A stretch of DNA of 64,000 nt from Clostridiales bacterium. GTDB taxonomy: Bacteria; Bacillota; Clostridia; Christensenellales; Aristaeellaceae. Below are positions 16,190 to 24,980 of the stretch, in pieces. Position numbers and translations under genes: made by a program. Where the stretch lies: contig SFNY01000009.1 in assembly GCA_004554085.1 (NCBI GenBank), forward strand, positions 1-64,000, in the 5' to 3' direction. The first letter of the stretch is position 1; every line of letters begins with the position of its first letter. Below the pieces are notes generated by a model. The model did not search any database, was not told where the DNA came from, and worked only from the letters and a program-made list of their open reading frames with translations.

Positions 16190-18181
16190 ATGCATAAGAT
16201 TGGCGTTTTTGTATGCTGGTGCGGAAGCAACATCGCCGCGACCGTGGACGTCAAGCGCGTCGCGGAGGCGGTGAAGTCGGAACCCGGCGTTGTCTTCAGC
16301 ACGGATTATCAGTACATGTGCTCCGAGAATGGTCAGGCCACGATTCGCAATGCCATCAAAGAGTACAAGCTCGACGGCATCGTGGTCTGCTCCTGTTCGC
16401 CGCGCATGCACGAGGCCACCTTCCGCAAGACGGCGCTGACCGCGGGGCTGAATCCCTACATGGTGGAGATCGCCAACATCCGCGAGCAGTGCTCCTGGAT
16501 TCACAAGGACATGCCCGAGGGCACCGAGAAGGCCATCATCCTGGCCCGTGCCGCCATCGCCAAGGTGCAGCGCAACGCGCCCCTGGTTGCGGGCAGCAGC
16601 CCGGTCACCAAGCGCGCGCTGGTCATCGGCGGCGGCATCGCCGGCATTCAGACCGCGCTGGACGTGGCCGAGGCGGGCTATGAGGTGGATATCGTAGAAA
16701 AGTCGCCCACCATCGGCGGACGCATGGCCCAGCTGGACAAAACCTTCCCGACGCTGGACTGCGCGGCCTGCATCCTGACCCCCAAGATGGTGGACGCGTC
16801 CCAGAACGAAAAGATCAACCTGATCACCTACGCCGAGCTGGAGAGCGTGAGCGGCTTCGTGGGCAACTTCACCGCGAAGATTCGCAAGAAGGCGCGGTAT
16901 GTGGACGAGGACAAGTGCACGGGCTGCGGCGTGTGCACCGAGAAGTGCCCCTCCCGCAAGGGCCTCAACGAGTTCAACATGGGCCTGAACACCCGCGGTG
17001 CGGTGTACATTCCCTTCGCCCAGGCGATTCCCAACGTGGCGGTGATCGACAAGAGCCAGTGCCTGCACTTCAGAACCGGCAAGTGCGGCCTGTGCGAGAA
17101 GAACTGCTCCGCCGGGGCCATCAAGTTTGACCAGACCGAGGAGATCCTGGAGCGCAAGTACGGCGCGATCATCGTGGCCACGGGCTTTAAGCCCATTGAC
17201 GCTTCCGCCTTCGACGAGTACGCCTACTGTCAGTCGAAGGACGTGGTGACGAGCCTCGAGTTCGAGCGACTGATGAACGCCGCAGGCCCCAGCAAGGGAA
17301 CGCTGGTGTGCCCCAGCGATGGCCGCCATCCCAAGGAGATTGTGTTCGTGCAGTGCGTGGGCTCCCGCTGCAGCTCTGACGCCAGCAAGGGCAAGGAGTA
17401 CTGCTCCAAGATCTGCTGCATGTACACCGCCAAGCACGCCATGCTGGTGCGCGAGAAGTACCCGGACGTGAAGGTGCACGTGTTCTACATCGACGTGCGC
17501 ACCCCGGGCAAGAACTTCGATGAATTCTACCGCCGCGCTGTGGAGCAGTACGACGTGGACTACATCAAGGGCCAGGTGGGCAAGGTGAGCGTCGAGAACG
17601 GCCGCCTGCACGTGCAGGGCAGCAACCTGATCGACAACGAGCAGGTGCACATCGACTGCGACATGGTGGTGCTGGCCACCGCCATCGAGCCCGATCCCAC
17701 TGCGCGCGCCATCGGCACCATGCTGACCGCCAGCATGGACACCAACGACTTCTTCACCGAGGCCCATCCCAAGCTGCGCCCGGTGGAGAGCCCCACCGCC
17801 GGTGTGTTCCTCTCCGGCGTGTGCCAGGGCCCCAAGGACATCCCCGAGACCGTGGCCCAGGCCAGCGCCGCCGCGGCGAAGGTCATCGGCCTGCTCTCCA
17901 AGGACAGCCTGACCTGCAATCCCTGCGTGGCGAGCGCCAATCCGCTGCTGTGCAACGGCTGCTCCCAGTGCGAGAACGTATGTCCCTACGGCGCCATCAG
18001 TTACGAGGACAGGGAGGTTCGCGGGCCGGAGTTCCGCGGCGTGAAGCGCGTGGCCGTGGTCAATGAGGCCGTGTGCCAGGGCTGCGGCGCATGCACCGTC
18101 ACCTGCCCGTCCACCGCGATGGATTTGAAGGGCTTCTCCAACGAACAGATCATGTCGGAGGTGGATGCGATATGCCGGTAA
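16190..18181 (+). CDS. hdrA: Heterodisulfide reductase subunit A homologue (HdrA), FAD electron-bifurcation subunit
   Basis: A 663-residue iron-sulfur flavoprotein. It begins with the N-terminal Cys domain (FVCWCGSNIA; YMCSENGQ; CSCSPRMHE), followed by the thioredoxin-reductase-like FAD fold, VIGGGIAGIQTALDVAEAG near residue 145. Ferredoxin motifs follow at about 243 (CTGCGVCTEKCPSR), with further Cys clusters around 290-305 and 385-410 (CVGSRCSS; CSKICC), and two C-terminal [4Fe-4S] motifs, CNGCSQCENVCPYG and CQGCGACTVTCPST. In methanogen HdrA the FAD splits electron pairs between ferredoxin and disulfide. The full motif set suggests the same capability. Its last 10 nt overlap flxD. Confidence 0.95.
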   Translation: MHKIGVFVCWCGSNIAATVDVKRVAEAVKSEPGVVFSTDYQYMCSENGQATIRNAIKEYKLDGIVVCSCSPRMHEATFRKTALTAGLNPYMVEIANIREQCSWIHKDMPEGTEKAIILARAAIAKVQRNAPLVAGSSPVTKRALVIGGGIAGIQTALDVAEAGYEVDIVEKSPTIGGRMAQLDKTFPTLDCAACILTPKMVDASQNEKINLITYAELESVSGFVGNFTAKIRKKARYVDEDKCTGCGVCTEKCPSRKGLNEFNMGLNTRGAVYIPFAQAIPNVAVIDKSQCLHFRTGKCGLCEKNCSAGAIKFDQTEEILERKYGAIIVATGFKPIDASAFDEYAYCQSKDVVTSLEFERLMNAAGPSKGTLVCPSDGRHPKEIVFVQCVGSRCSSDASKGKEYCSKICCMYTAKHAMLVREKYPDVKVHVFYIDVRTPGKNFDEFYRRAVEQYDVDYIKGQVGKVSVENGRLHVQGSNLIDNEQVHIDCDMVVLATAIEPDPTARAIGTMLTASMDTNDFFTEAHPKLRPVESPTAGVFLSGVCQGPKDIPETVAQASAAAAKVIGLLSKDSLTCNPCVASANPLLCNGCSQCENVCPYGAISYEDREVRGPEFRGVKRVAVVNEAVCQGCGACTVTCPSTAMDLKGFSNEQIMSEVDAICR

Positions 18182-18612
18182 AGAATGAGAATTGGACGCC
18201 CACCATCGTTGCCTTCTGCTGCAACTGGTGCTCCTATGCGGGTGCGGATCTGGCGGGTTCCAGCCGCCTGAGCTATCCGGCGAACGTGAAGATCATCCGC
18301 ATTCCCTGCTCCTGCCGCCTCAATCCGCTGTTTGTGCTGCGCGCCTTCCAGCGGGGTGCGGACGGCGTGATCCTCTGCGGCTGCCATCCGGGTGACTGCC
18401 ACTACACCACCGGCAACTACTACGCCCGCCGCCGCATGACGCTGCTGTTCTCCATGCTGGACTACCTGGGCATCGACCGCCGCCGCACCCGCGTGGAGTG
18501 GGTGTCCGCAGCGGAGGGTGCGAAGTTCTCCGCAACCATGAACGACTTCGCCAAGACCATCACGGAGCTGGGCGAAAACAAGAAACTGGGGGATCTCAGA
18601 TGCAAAGAATGA
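18172..18612 (+). CDS. flxD: MvhD/FlxD-like [2Fe-2S] electron-transfer subunit
   Basis: A 146-residue MvhD-family protein, the adapter that passes electrons from a dehydrogenase to HdrA. The five conserved cysteines are seen in FCCNWCSYAGAD, IPCSCRLNP and LCGCHPGDCHY. The ATG at 18172 overlaps the end of hdrA by 10 nt and GGAGG lies just upstream. With no NiFe-hydrogenase or formate dehydrogenase catalytic subunit nearby and Flx subunits following, the electron input is probably NADH via flxA. The start of the next gene overlaps its end by 13 nt. Confidence 0.9.
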   Translation: MPVKNENWTPTIVAFCCNWCSYAGADLAGSSRLSYPANVKIIRIPCSCRLNPLFVLRAFQRGADGVILCGCHPGDCHYTTGNYYARRRMTLLFSMLDYLGIDRRRTRVEWVSAAEGAKFSATMNDFAKTITELGENKKLGDLRCKE

Positions 18613-19571
18613 TGATTGACAGGGCGAAGGAACTCCTCGCCAGCGGTCAGGTCAACCGCGTCCTCGGCTGGGAGCAGGGCGAGCATTCCTGGGATCGCAC
18701 GCCCGCGTTCTTTGACGAGGGGAACATCGAAAACCTCAAGTACGACGGCTTCTGTGGGCCGAACGTGAGCAAATATCTGGTGGGCGAGGCCGCCAAGGAC
18801 GGCGCGGTGCTGGCCTTCCTCAAGCCCTGCGACAGCTGGAGCTTCAACCAGCTGGCCACCGAGCACCGCATCAACACTGAAAAGATCTACGCAATCGGCG
18901 TGGGCTGCCGGGGCAAGATCGACGTGGAGAAGGTTCGTGCCAAGGGGATCAAGGGCATCCTCGACATTGCGGAGGACGGCGATACCCTTAAGGTACACAC
19001 CCTCTACGGCGACAGCACCGTCGAGCGCAGGGAAGTTCTGCTGGACAAGTGCCTCTCCTGCAAGGGCAAGGAGCACAAGGCAGGTGCGGAATTCATCGGC
19101 GAGTCTGAGGAGACCAGCGTGGGCGACAAGTTTGAGCTGGTCGCAAAGCTCGAAGCCATGACTCCGGACGAGCGCTTCGCCTTCTGGAGGAGCGAGCTTT
19201 CCAAGTGCATCCGCTGCAACGCCTGCCGCAACGTCTGCCCGGCGTGCAGCTGCATCAAGTGTGTGTTTGACAATCCCCACACGGGCGTTCAGAACAAGGC
19301 CGCTGCGGACGACTTCGAGGAGAACCTCTTCCACATCATCCGCGCCTTCCACGTGGCCGGACGCTGCACCGACTGCGGCGAGTGCAGCCGCGTGTGCCCT
19401 CAGGGCATTCCGCTGCACCTGCTGAACCGCAAGTTCATCAAGGATATCGACGAGCTCTACGGCGAGTATCGCGCGGGTGCGGAGATCGGCCAGCGCCACC
19501 CGCTGGAGAACTTCGACAAGGGCGACTGTGAGCCCAGCATCGTGCACGAGAGGGGAGGGAGCGCCCAATGA
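18600..19571 (+). CDS. flxC: 4Fe-4S dicluster protein, FlxC-like
   Basis: A 323-residue protein with a mixed N-terminal domain and a C-terminal double ferredoxin domain: CIRCNACRNVCPACSCIKC near residues 205-223 and CTDCGECSRVCPQG near 260-273. A further Cys pair, CLSCKGK, sits at about 158. The layout is that of the AsrA/FrhB-like iron-sulfur subunits found in Flx complexes. ATG at 18600 overlaps flxD; the next gene overlaps by 4 nt. The gene order is the mirror image of the flxABCD-hdr order described in sulfate reducers, so the C/B letters follow position, not measured function. Confidence 0.75.
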   Translation: MQRMMIDRAKELLASGQVNRVLGWEQGEHSWDRTPAFFDEGNIENLKYDGFCGPNVSKYLVGEAAKDGAVLAFLKPCDSWSFNQLATEHRINTEKIYAIGVGCRGKIDVEKVRAKGIKGILDIAEDGDTLKVHTLYGDSTVERREVLLDKCLSCKGKEHKAGAEFIGESEETSVGDKFELVAKLEAMTPDERFAFWRSELSKCIRCNACRNVCPACSCIKCVFDNPHTGVQNKAAADDFEENLFHIIRAFHVAGRCTDCGECSRVCPQGIPLHLLNRKFIKDIDELYGEYRAGAEIGQRHPLENFDKGDCEPSIVHERGGSAQ

Positions 19572-20581
19572 AGAAGATCGCAATGGCGTCCCTGAACGCT
19601 CTGTTTGCAAGGATTGCGACGGACAAGAAGCTCTATCTGCCCATCGAGAAGGCGGGCAAGGTGGACTTCTACGAGTGGAGCGAGGGCGAAAATGTGCGCC
19701 TGGACGCGCTCAAGACCGTGAAGTCCGCCAAGGACGTGTTCTTCCCGCAGGTGGAGAACCTGCTGAAGTTCCGCGTGGAGGGCAAGTCCATCGAGATCAA
19801 TCAGGCCCCGCTGTGCGAGGAGGACTTCGTGATCTTCGGCGTGCGCGGCTGCGACGCGAAGAGCTTCGAGATTCTGGATCGCGTGTTCCTGGTGGATCCC
19901 CGCGATGAATTCTACGCATCCCGCCGCGCCCACGGCATCGTGGTCACGCTGGCCTGCGGCGAGCCCGAGGAGAGCTGCTTCTGCACAAATTTCGGCGTGA
20001 ATCCCGCCAATCCCGGCGGCGACGTGACCGCCTGGATCGTGGGCGAGGAAATGCTGCTCCAGGCCAATACTGAAAAGGGCGAAAAGCTGATCGCGGAGCT
20101 GGACGAGGCAAATGCGAAGGCGGCTGCGGATGAGCAGGCGCGCATCTCCGAAATCGTTGAGAAGCTGCCGCTGAACGGCCTCAATCTGGAGGGCTTTGAC
20201 GGCGAGCACCTGATGGAGAAGTTCAACGATCCCAAGTGGGAGGGCCTCTCCCGGGCGTGCCTGGGCTGCGGCACCTGCACCTTCGTGTGCCCCACCTGCC
20301 AGTGCTACGACATCCGCGACTTCGACAACGGCAAGTCTGTCACCCGCTACCGCTGCTGGGACAGCTGCATGTACTCCGATTTCACGCTGATGGCTGCCGA
20401 AAACAGCCGTCACACCCAGCTGCAGCGCTACCGCCAGCGCTTCATGCACAAGCTGGTGTACTTCCCGGCGAACAACGAGGGCGTCTACTCCTGCGTGGGC
20501 TGTGGCCGCTGCGTGGAGAAGTGCCCGCAGGGACTCAACATCGTGCGGGTCATCAAGGCACTGGGGGTGAATGAGAAATGA
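19568..20581 (+). CDS. flxB: 4Fe-4S dicluster protein, FlxB-like (AsrA-type)
   Basis: A 337-residue AsrA-like iron-sulfur subunit. The N-terminal half contains FGVRGCDAKSFEILDRVF and CGEPEESCFCTNFG, both typical of the anaerobic sulfite reductase subunit A family. Two [4Fe-4S] motifs close the protein: CLGCGTCTFVCPTCQCYD (about 234-251) and CVGCGRCVEKCPQG (about 309-322). An Ala/Glu-rich helical stretch (about 175-195) is predicted between. It overlaps its neighbours by 4 nt on each side (ATGA-type junctions), so flxC-flxB-flxA are translationally coupled. Confidence 0.8.
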   Translation: MKKIAMASLNALFARIATDKKLYLPIEKAGKVDFYEWSEGENVRLDALKTVKSAKDVFFPQVENLLKFRVEGKSIEINQAPLCEEDFVIFGVRGCDAKSFEILDRVFLVDPRDEFYASRRAHGIVVTLACGEPEESCFCTNFGVNPANPGGDVTAWIVGEEMLLQANTEKGEKLIAELDEANAKAAADEQARISEIVEKLPLNGLNLEGFDGEHLMEKFNDPKWEGLSRACLGCGTCTFVCPTCQCYDIRDFDNGKSVTRYRCWDSCMYSDFTLMAAENSRHTQLQRYRQRFMHKLVYFPANNEGVYSCVGCGRCVEKCPQGLNIVRVIKALGVNEK

Positions 20582-21405
20582 CGAACAACCTGATTCCGAT
20601 GCTGGGCGTCGTCACCGACATCCGCGTCGACACCCCGGACATCAAGACCTTCCGCGTGGAGAAGATCGGCGGCGGCAAGTGCTTCGAGCACCAGCCCGGC
20701 CAGTGCGCCATGCTGTCCATTCCCGGCGTGGGAGAGGCCATGTTCTCCATCACCTCATCTCCCACGCTGAAGGAGTACCAGGAGTTTTCCATTAAAAAGT
20801 GCGGCTGCCTCACCAGCTGGCTGCACCTGATGGACGTGGGCCAGCAGATCACCATCCGCGGACCCTACGGCAATCCCTTCCCGGTGGACACCGAGCTCAA
20901 GGGCAAGGATCTGCTGTTCATCGCCGGCGGCGTGGGCCTGGCTCCGCTGCACTCGGTCATCAACTACTGCCTGGCCAAGCGCGAGAACTACGGCAAGATC
21001 GACGTGGTCTACGGCTCCCGCTCCAAGGACGACCTGCTGGACCTTCATGAGATTCAGACCGAGTGGATGAAGCCGGAGAACGACCTGAGCGTGCACCTGA
21101 CCATCGACCGCGCCCAGGAGGGCTGGGACGGCCACGTGGCCTTCGTGCCCACCTACGTCAAGGAGCTGGGCTTCGATCCCAACAAGACGGTGCTGGTCTG
21201 CGGCCCGCCGATCATGATCAAGTTCGTGCTTCAGGCGCTGGAGGAGCTGGGCTTCAAGCGCAATCAGATCTACACCACCATGGAGCTGCGCATGAAGTGC
21301 GGCATCGGCAAGTGCGGAAGGTGCAACATCGGCGACAAGTACGTCTGCAAGGACGGCCCGGTATTCCGCTTCGACCAGCTGGGCGAGCTGCCCAACGAGT
21401 ATTGA
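20578..21405 (+). CDS. flxA: FAD/NAD(P)-binding oxidoreductase, FlxA-like (AsrB-type)
   Basis: A 275-residue ferredoxin-NADP reductase-fold protein. The FAD domain has QPGQCAMLSIPGVGEAMFS with the SITSSP segment, the NAD domain has IAGGVGLAPLHSVINY and VLVCGPPIMI, and a C-terminal [2Fe-2S] motif follows, CGIGKCGRCNIGDKYVC. It is the likely NADH entry point of the Hdr-Flx complex. It starts 4 nt inside flxB with GTGAATGAGAAATG and ends 16 nt before the succinate-dehydrogenase-type iron-sulfur gene. Confidence 0.88.
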   Translation: MTNNLIPMLGVVTDIRVDTPDIKTFRVEKIGGGKCFEHQPGQCAMLSIPGVGEAMFSITSSPTLKEYQEFSIKKCGCLTSWLHLMDVGQQITIRGPYGNPFPVDTELKGKDLLFIAGGVGLAPLHSVINYCLAKRENYGKIDVVYGSRSKDDLLDLHEIQTEWMKPENDLSVHLTIDRAQEGWDGHVAFVPTYVKELGFDPNKTVLVCGPPIMIKFVLQALEELGFKRNQIYTTMELRMKCGIGKCGRCNIGDKYVCKDGPVFRFDQLGELPNEY

Positions 21406-21421
21406 TTCGGAGGCGATCACA

Positions 21422-22096
21422 ATGGCAGAATTGGTCAATGTTTTTCTGTACGGCAAGAAATATGAGGTTCCCTCCGATCTGACGATCATGGAGGCAATGG
21501 AATACGCCGGCTACAAGCTGGTGCGCGGCTGCGGCTGCCGCAACGGCTTCTGCGGCGCGTGCGCCACGGTGTACCGCATCAAGGGCGACCGCGAGCTGAA
21601 GGCCTGCCTGGCCTGCTCCACCCAGGTGCAGGACAACATGTACGTGGCGACGCTGCCCTTCTTCCCGCTCATCAAGGAGGGCTACGACATCGAGAAGGTT
21701 CCCACGGACGAGTCCATTATGATGCAGCTCTATCCGGAGATCTACGCCTGCGTGGGCTGCAACGCCTGCACCAACGCCTGCTCCCAGGGCCTGAACGTGA
21801 TGCAGTACATCGCTTACGCCCAGCGCGGCGACTACAAGAAGTGCGCGGAGCTGTCCTTCGACTGCGTGATGTGCGGCATCTGCTCCTCCCGCTGCCCGGC
21901 GGGCATCTCCCATCCTCAGGTGGCCATGCTGGCCCGGCGCATCAACGGAAAGTACATCGCGCCGGAGTCCAAGCACCTCACCGAGCGCGTGAAGGAGATT
22001 CAGGACGGCCTGTGCGCGGAGGCGCTGGAGGCCATCATGGCAAAGCCCGTCGAGGAGCTCAAGGAGCTCTATAACCACCGCGACATCGAGAAGTGA
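21422..22096 (+). CDS. Succinate dehydrogenase/fumarate reductase-type iron-sulfur subunit
   Basis: A 224-residue protein with an N-terminal plant-type [2Fe-2S] domain, CGCRNGFCGACATVY (about residues 37-51) with the last Cys in CLACSTQ, and a C-terminal dicluster ferredoxin domain, CVGCNACTNACSQG (about 110-123) and CVMCGICSSRCPAG (about 148-161). This is the SdhB/FrdB plan. No CCG domain is fused to it, unlike TfrB of methanogen thiol:fumarate reductase. No membrane anchor gene is nearby, so a soluble enzyme with the next gene is likely, receiving electrons from Hdr-Flx or from a quinone-independent donor. A GGAGG ribosome site precedes the ATG. Confidence 0.85.
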   Translation: MAELVNVFLYGKKYEVPSDLTIMEAMEYAGYKLVRGCGCRNGFCGACATVYRIKGDRELKACLACSTQVQDNMYVATLPFFPLIKEGYDIEKVPTDESIMMQLYPEIYACVGCNACTNACSQGLNVMQYIAYAQRGDYKKCAELSFDCVMCGICSSRCPAGISHPQVAMLARRINGKYIAPESKHLTERVKEIQDGLCAEALEAIMAKPVEELKELYNHRDIEK

Positions 22097-22109
22097 GGAG
22101 GGCGGCAGT

Positions 22110-23711
22110 ATGATTTTCACCGAGGAAATGCTTGCATCCATGAAAAAGGTTGAGGCTGCCCGCGAAGCAAACATTGCGCTGGAGCCCCGCCGCATGACCG
22201 CCGAGGAGAAGGAAAAGCTGCTGGCGGACTATCATCCGGACTACAAGGACGACGGCTTCACCACCATCCGCATCGGCGGCAACAAGGGCCAGAAGTGCCC
22301 GGTTGAGCTCAACGAGATGCTGGAGGGTCGCAGCCGCGTGCTGGACATGAAGGTGGACCTGGATAAGGTCGATTACGACGTGGACGTGCTGGTCATCGGC
22401 GGCGGCGGCGCGGGTTCCTCCGCGGCCATCGAGGCCCATGCGGCTGGTGCGAACGTGATGATCGTCACCAAGCTGCGCATCGGCGACGCCAACACCATGA
22501 TGGCTGAGGGCGGCATTCAGGCCGCCGACAAGCCCGGCGACTCCCCGGCGCAGCACTATCTGGACGTGATGGGCGGCGGACACTACTGCAACCGCCCCGA
22601 GCTGGTCAAGAAGTTGGTCAACGACGGCCCCGAGGCCATTCAGTGGCTGAATCGGCTGGGCGTGGAGTTTGACAAGGCCGAGGACGGCACCATGATCACC
22701 ACCCACGGCGGCGGCACCAGCCGCAAGCGCATGCACGCGGCGGCGGATTACTCCGGCGCGGAGATCATGCGCACGCTGCGCGACGAGGTGCTCAACCGGG
22801 GCATTCCGGTGGTGGACTTCACCGCGGCCATCGAGTTGATTCTGGACGAGAACGGCCATGCCGCAGGCGCGGTGCTGCTGAACATGGAGACGGGCGAGGT
22901 GCGCGTTGCGCGCGCGAAGTGCGTGATCCTGGCCACCGGCGGCGCGGGCCGCATGCACTACCAGGGCTTCCCGACCTCCAACCACTACGGCGCGACGGCG
23001 GACGGCCTGGTGCTGGCCTATCGTGCGGGCGCAAAGCTGCTGTATCAGGACACCCTGCAGTACCATCCCACCGGCGTGGCGTTCCCGAAGCAGATCTACG
23101 GCGCGCTGGTCACCGAGAAGGTGCGCTCCATGGGCGCGAAGCTGGTCAACAGCGAGGGCGAGGTCTACGTGCATCCGCTGGAGACCCGCGACGTGAATGC
23201 TGCGGCCCTGATTCGCGAGTGCTCCACCAACGGCAAGGGCGTTCCGACCCCCGACGGCGGACGCGCCGTGTGGCTGGACACCCCCATGATCGATATGATT
23301 CACGGCGAGGGCACGCTGGAGAAGCGCCTGCCGGCCATGCTGCGCATGTATCTGAAGTTCGGCATCGACATGCGCAAGACCCCGATCCTGGTGTATCCCA
23401 CGCTGCACTATCAGAACGGCGGCATCGAGATTACCGTGGACGGTCAGAGCGGCGTGGAGAACCTCTTCGTTGCGGGCGAGGCCGTCGGCGGCATCCACGG
23501 GCGCAACCGCCTGATGGGCAACAGCCTGCTGGACATCATCGTGTTCGGCCGCAACGCCGGTCAGCAGGCCGCGAAGAAGGCCAGAGGCGTGACCGTGGGC
23601 AAGCTGAGCCTGGAGCATGTGAACAGGTACGAGGCGGAGCTGGAGGCACTGGGCGTGAAGGATCAGGCCGCGTCTCCCAAGCTGCTGCCGGACTACACCC
23701 GCAAGTTTTAA
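22110..23711 (+). CDS. Fumarate reductase/succinate dehydrogenase-type flavoprotein subunit
   Basis: A 533-residue flavoprotein. After an 85-residue N-terminal extension the FAD motif VLVIGGGGAGSSAAIEAHA appears, followed by GGTSRKRMHAAADYSG, the FAD/active-site segment LQYHPTGVAFP, the His in LHYQNGGIEI and the C-terminal GRNRLMGNSLLDIIVFGRNAG. These are the family positions for FAD and dicarboxylate binding. The usual RGEGG loop is replaced by VRSMGAKLVN, so the substrate may differ from plain fumarate. L-aspartate oxidase is the main alternative, but nadA/nadC are absent and the iron-sulfur partner is 13 nt upstream. No signal peptide or membrane segment is visible. Confidence 0.8.
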   Translation: MIFTEEMLASMKKVEAAREANIALEPRRMTAEEKEKLLADYHPDYKDDGFTTIRIGGNKGQKCPVELNEMLEGRSRVLDMKVDLDKVDYDVDVLVIGGGGAGSSAAIEAHAAGANVMIVTKLRIGDANTMMAEGGIQAADKPGDSPAQHYLDVMGGGHYCNRPELVKKLVNDGPEAIQWLNRLGVEFDKAEDGTMITTHGGGTSRKRMHAAADYSGAEIMRTLRDEVLNRGIPVVDFTAAIELILDENGHAAGAVLLNMETGEVRVARAKCVILATGGAGRMHYQGFPTSNHYGATADGLVLAYRAGAKLLYQDTLQYHPTGVAFPKQIYGALVTEKVRSMGAKLVNSEGEVYVHPLETRDVNAAALIRECSTNGKGVPTPDGGRAVWLDTPMIDMIHGEGTLEKRLPAMLRMYLKFGIDMRKTPILVYPTLHYQNGGIEITVDGQSGVENLFVAGEAVGGIHGRNRLMGNSLLDIIVFGRNAGQQAAKKARGVTVGKLSLEHVNRYEAELEALGVKDQAASPKLLPDYTRKF

Positions 23712-23725
23712 TTTCTGATTTTCGT

Positions 23726-23763
23726 TTCGCCGCCATGCAGGAAAGCGGCTGTGTGGCGGCGAA
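23726..23763. other. Intercistronic hairpin between flavoprotein and exporter genes
   Basis: TTCGCCGCCA (23726-23735) pairs perfectly with TGGCGGCGAA (23754-23763) around an 18-nt loop. No T-tract follows, so it is more likely an RNA-stability or processing element within the operon than a terminator. Confidence 0.5.
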
Positions 23764-23806
23764 TTCAGCAATGGAGTTGAATGACTGAGATAGGAGGCGC
23801 CGGTTC

Positions 23807-24931
23807 ATGAATTCGCTGCTCGCAGTGTTCCTGATCGCTGCCCTGGGTTACTTCATCGGCGGCATTCGCATCAAGGGAATTGAATTGGGCACGGCCGGCG
23901 TGCTGCTGGTTGCCCTGGTATTCGGCCATTTCGGCGTGGAGATTCCCTCCATCATCCGAAATTTCGGCCTTGCACTGTTCGTCTGCTCGGTGGGCTTCAT
24001 CGCCGGGCCGAAGTTTTTCCGCGACTTCAAGAGCAACGCCGCGAGTTACATCCTGCTGGGCTTTCTCATCATCCTGTCCGGCGGAATCTGCGCGGTGCTG
24101 GTCTCGCTGATCGGCGGCATCCGCCCGGAGCTGTCCGTGGGCCTGCTCACCGGCGCGCTCACCAGCACGCCCGGCCTGGCTGCGGCGCAGGAGGCGGCGG
24201 GGGAGCTTGCGGATCTTGCCACCACCGGCTACGCCATCGCCTATCCCTTCGGCGTGATCGGCGTGGTGCTGTTCGTGCAGCTCGTGCCGCGCATCATGAA
24301 GGTGGACATGGCGGAGGAGCGCGCCCACTTCGAGGCTGCGCACACCGCCAAGATCAAGAGATACGACGGCTGGCTGTTCAAGTTTGACCAGGGCGGCTTC
24401 TTCGCGTTCATGATTGCGGTCGTGCTGGGCATCCTGCTGGGCAATGTGCATGTGCCGCTGCCCGGCGGCGCAAGCTTCTCGCTGGGCACCACCGGCGGCC
24501 CGCTGATCATGGGCCTGCTGTTCGGCCACTTCGCCCACGTGGGCCATCTGGATCTCACGGTTCCGGTGGAGGAGCTCAAGACCTTCCGCGAGCTGGGCCT
24601 GATGCTGTTCCTCATCGGCGCTGGCGTAAGCGGCGGCGCGGGCTTCGTGGATACGCTGAAGAAGGAGGGCGTGATCCTCTTCGTGTACGGCGCGATCATG
24701 ACCCTGGTTCCGATGTTCGTGGGCTTCTTTGTGGCGAAAAAGGTGCTGAAGCTGCGGCTGCTGAACAACCTCGGCTCCATCACCGGCGGCATGACCTCCA
24801 CGCCCGCGCTGGGCACGCTCATCAGCGTGGCCAAGACGGACGACGTGGCCTCTGCCTATGCGGCGACCTATCCCATCGCGCTGGTGGCGGTCGTGCTCTG
24901 TGCACAGTTTATTGTGATCCTGCTTGGATGA
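23807..24931 (+). CDS. AspT/YidE-type (aspartate-alanine exchanger family) transporter
   Basis: A 374-residue membrane protein with about ten hydrophobic helices in two homologous halves. Each half carries the family repeat: LTGALTSTPGLAAAQ in the first and SITGGMTSTPALGTLI in the second. The family includes AspT (aspartate/alanine exchange) and SucE1 (succinate export). The central TrkA-C domains of YidE/YbjL are missing; only a short cytoplasmic linker (MAEERAHFEAAHTAKIKRYD) joins the halves. Position directly after the fumarate-reductase-like genes suggests dicarboxylate, perhaps succinate, efflux; substrate is inferred. Ribosome site TAGGAGGCG precedes the ATG. Confidence 0.85.
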   Translation: MNSLLAVFLIAALGYFIGGIRIKGIELGTAGVLLVALVFGHFGVEIPSIIRNFGLALFVCSVGFIAGPKFFRDFKSNAASYILLGFLIILSGGICAVLVSLIGGIRPELSVGLLTGALTSTPGLAAAQEAAGELADLATTGYAIAYPFGVIGVVLFVQLVPRIMKVDMAEERAHFEAAHTAKIKRYDGWLFKFDQGGFFAFMIAVVLGILLGNVHVPLPGGASFSLGTTGGPLIMGLLFGHFAHVGHLDLTVPVEELKTFRELGLMLFLIGAGVSGGAGFVDTLKKEGVILFVYGAIMTLVPMFVGFFVAKKVLKLRLLNNLGSITGGMTSTPALGTLISVAKTDDVASAYAATYPIALVAVVLCAQFIVILLG

Positions 24932-24980
24932 GGCCGGAGGGGATTTCCCGGCCCATTCTGACGAAATAGGAGGTACGGAT

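Noticed and set aside
14897..17767. A 956-codon open frame on the minus strand
   Set aside because: Antisense to hdrB, hdrC and hdrA, with repetitive His/Val/Leu/Ala composition and no family motif.
23726..23763. Transcription terminator after the flavoprotein gene
   Set aside because: The stem is strong but has no T-tract, and the exporter gene follows closely with its own ribosome site.
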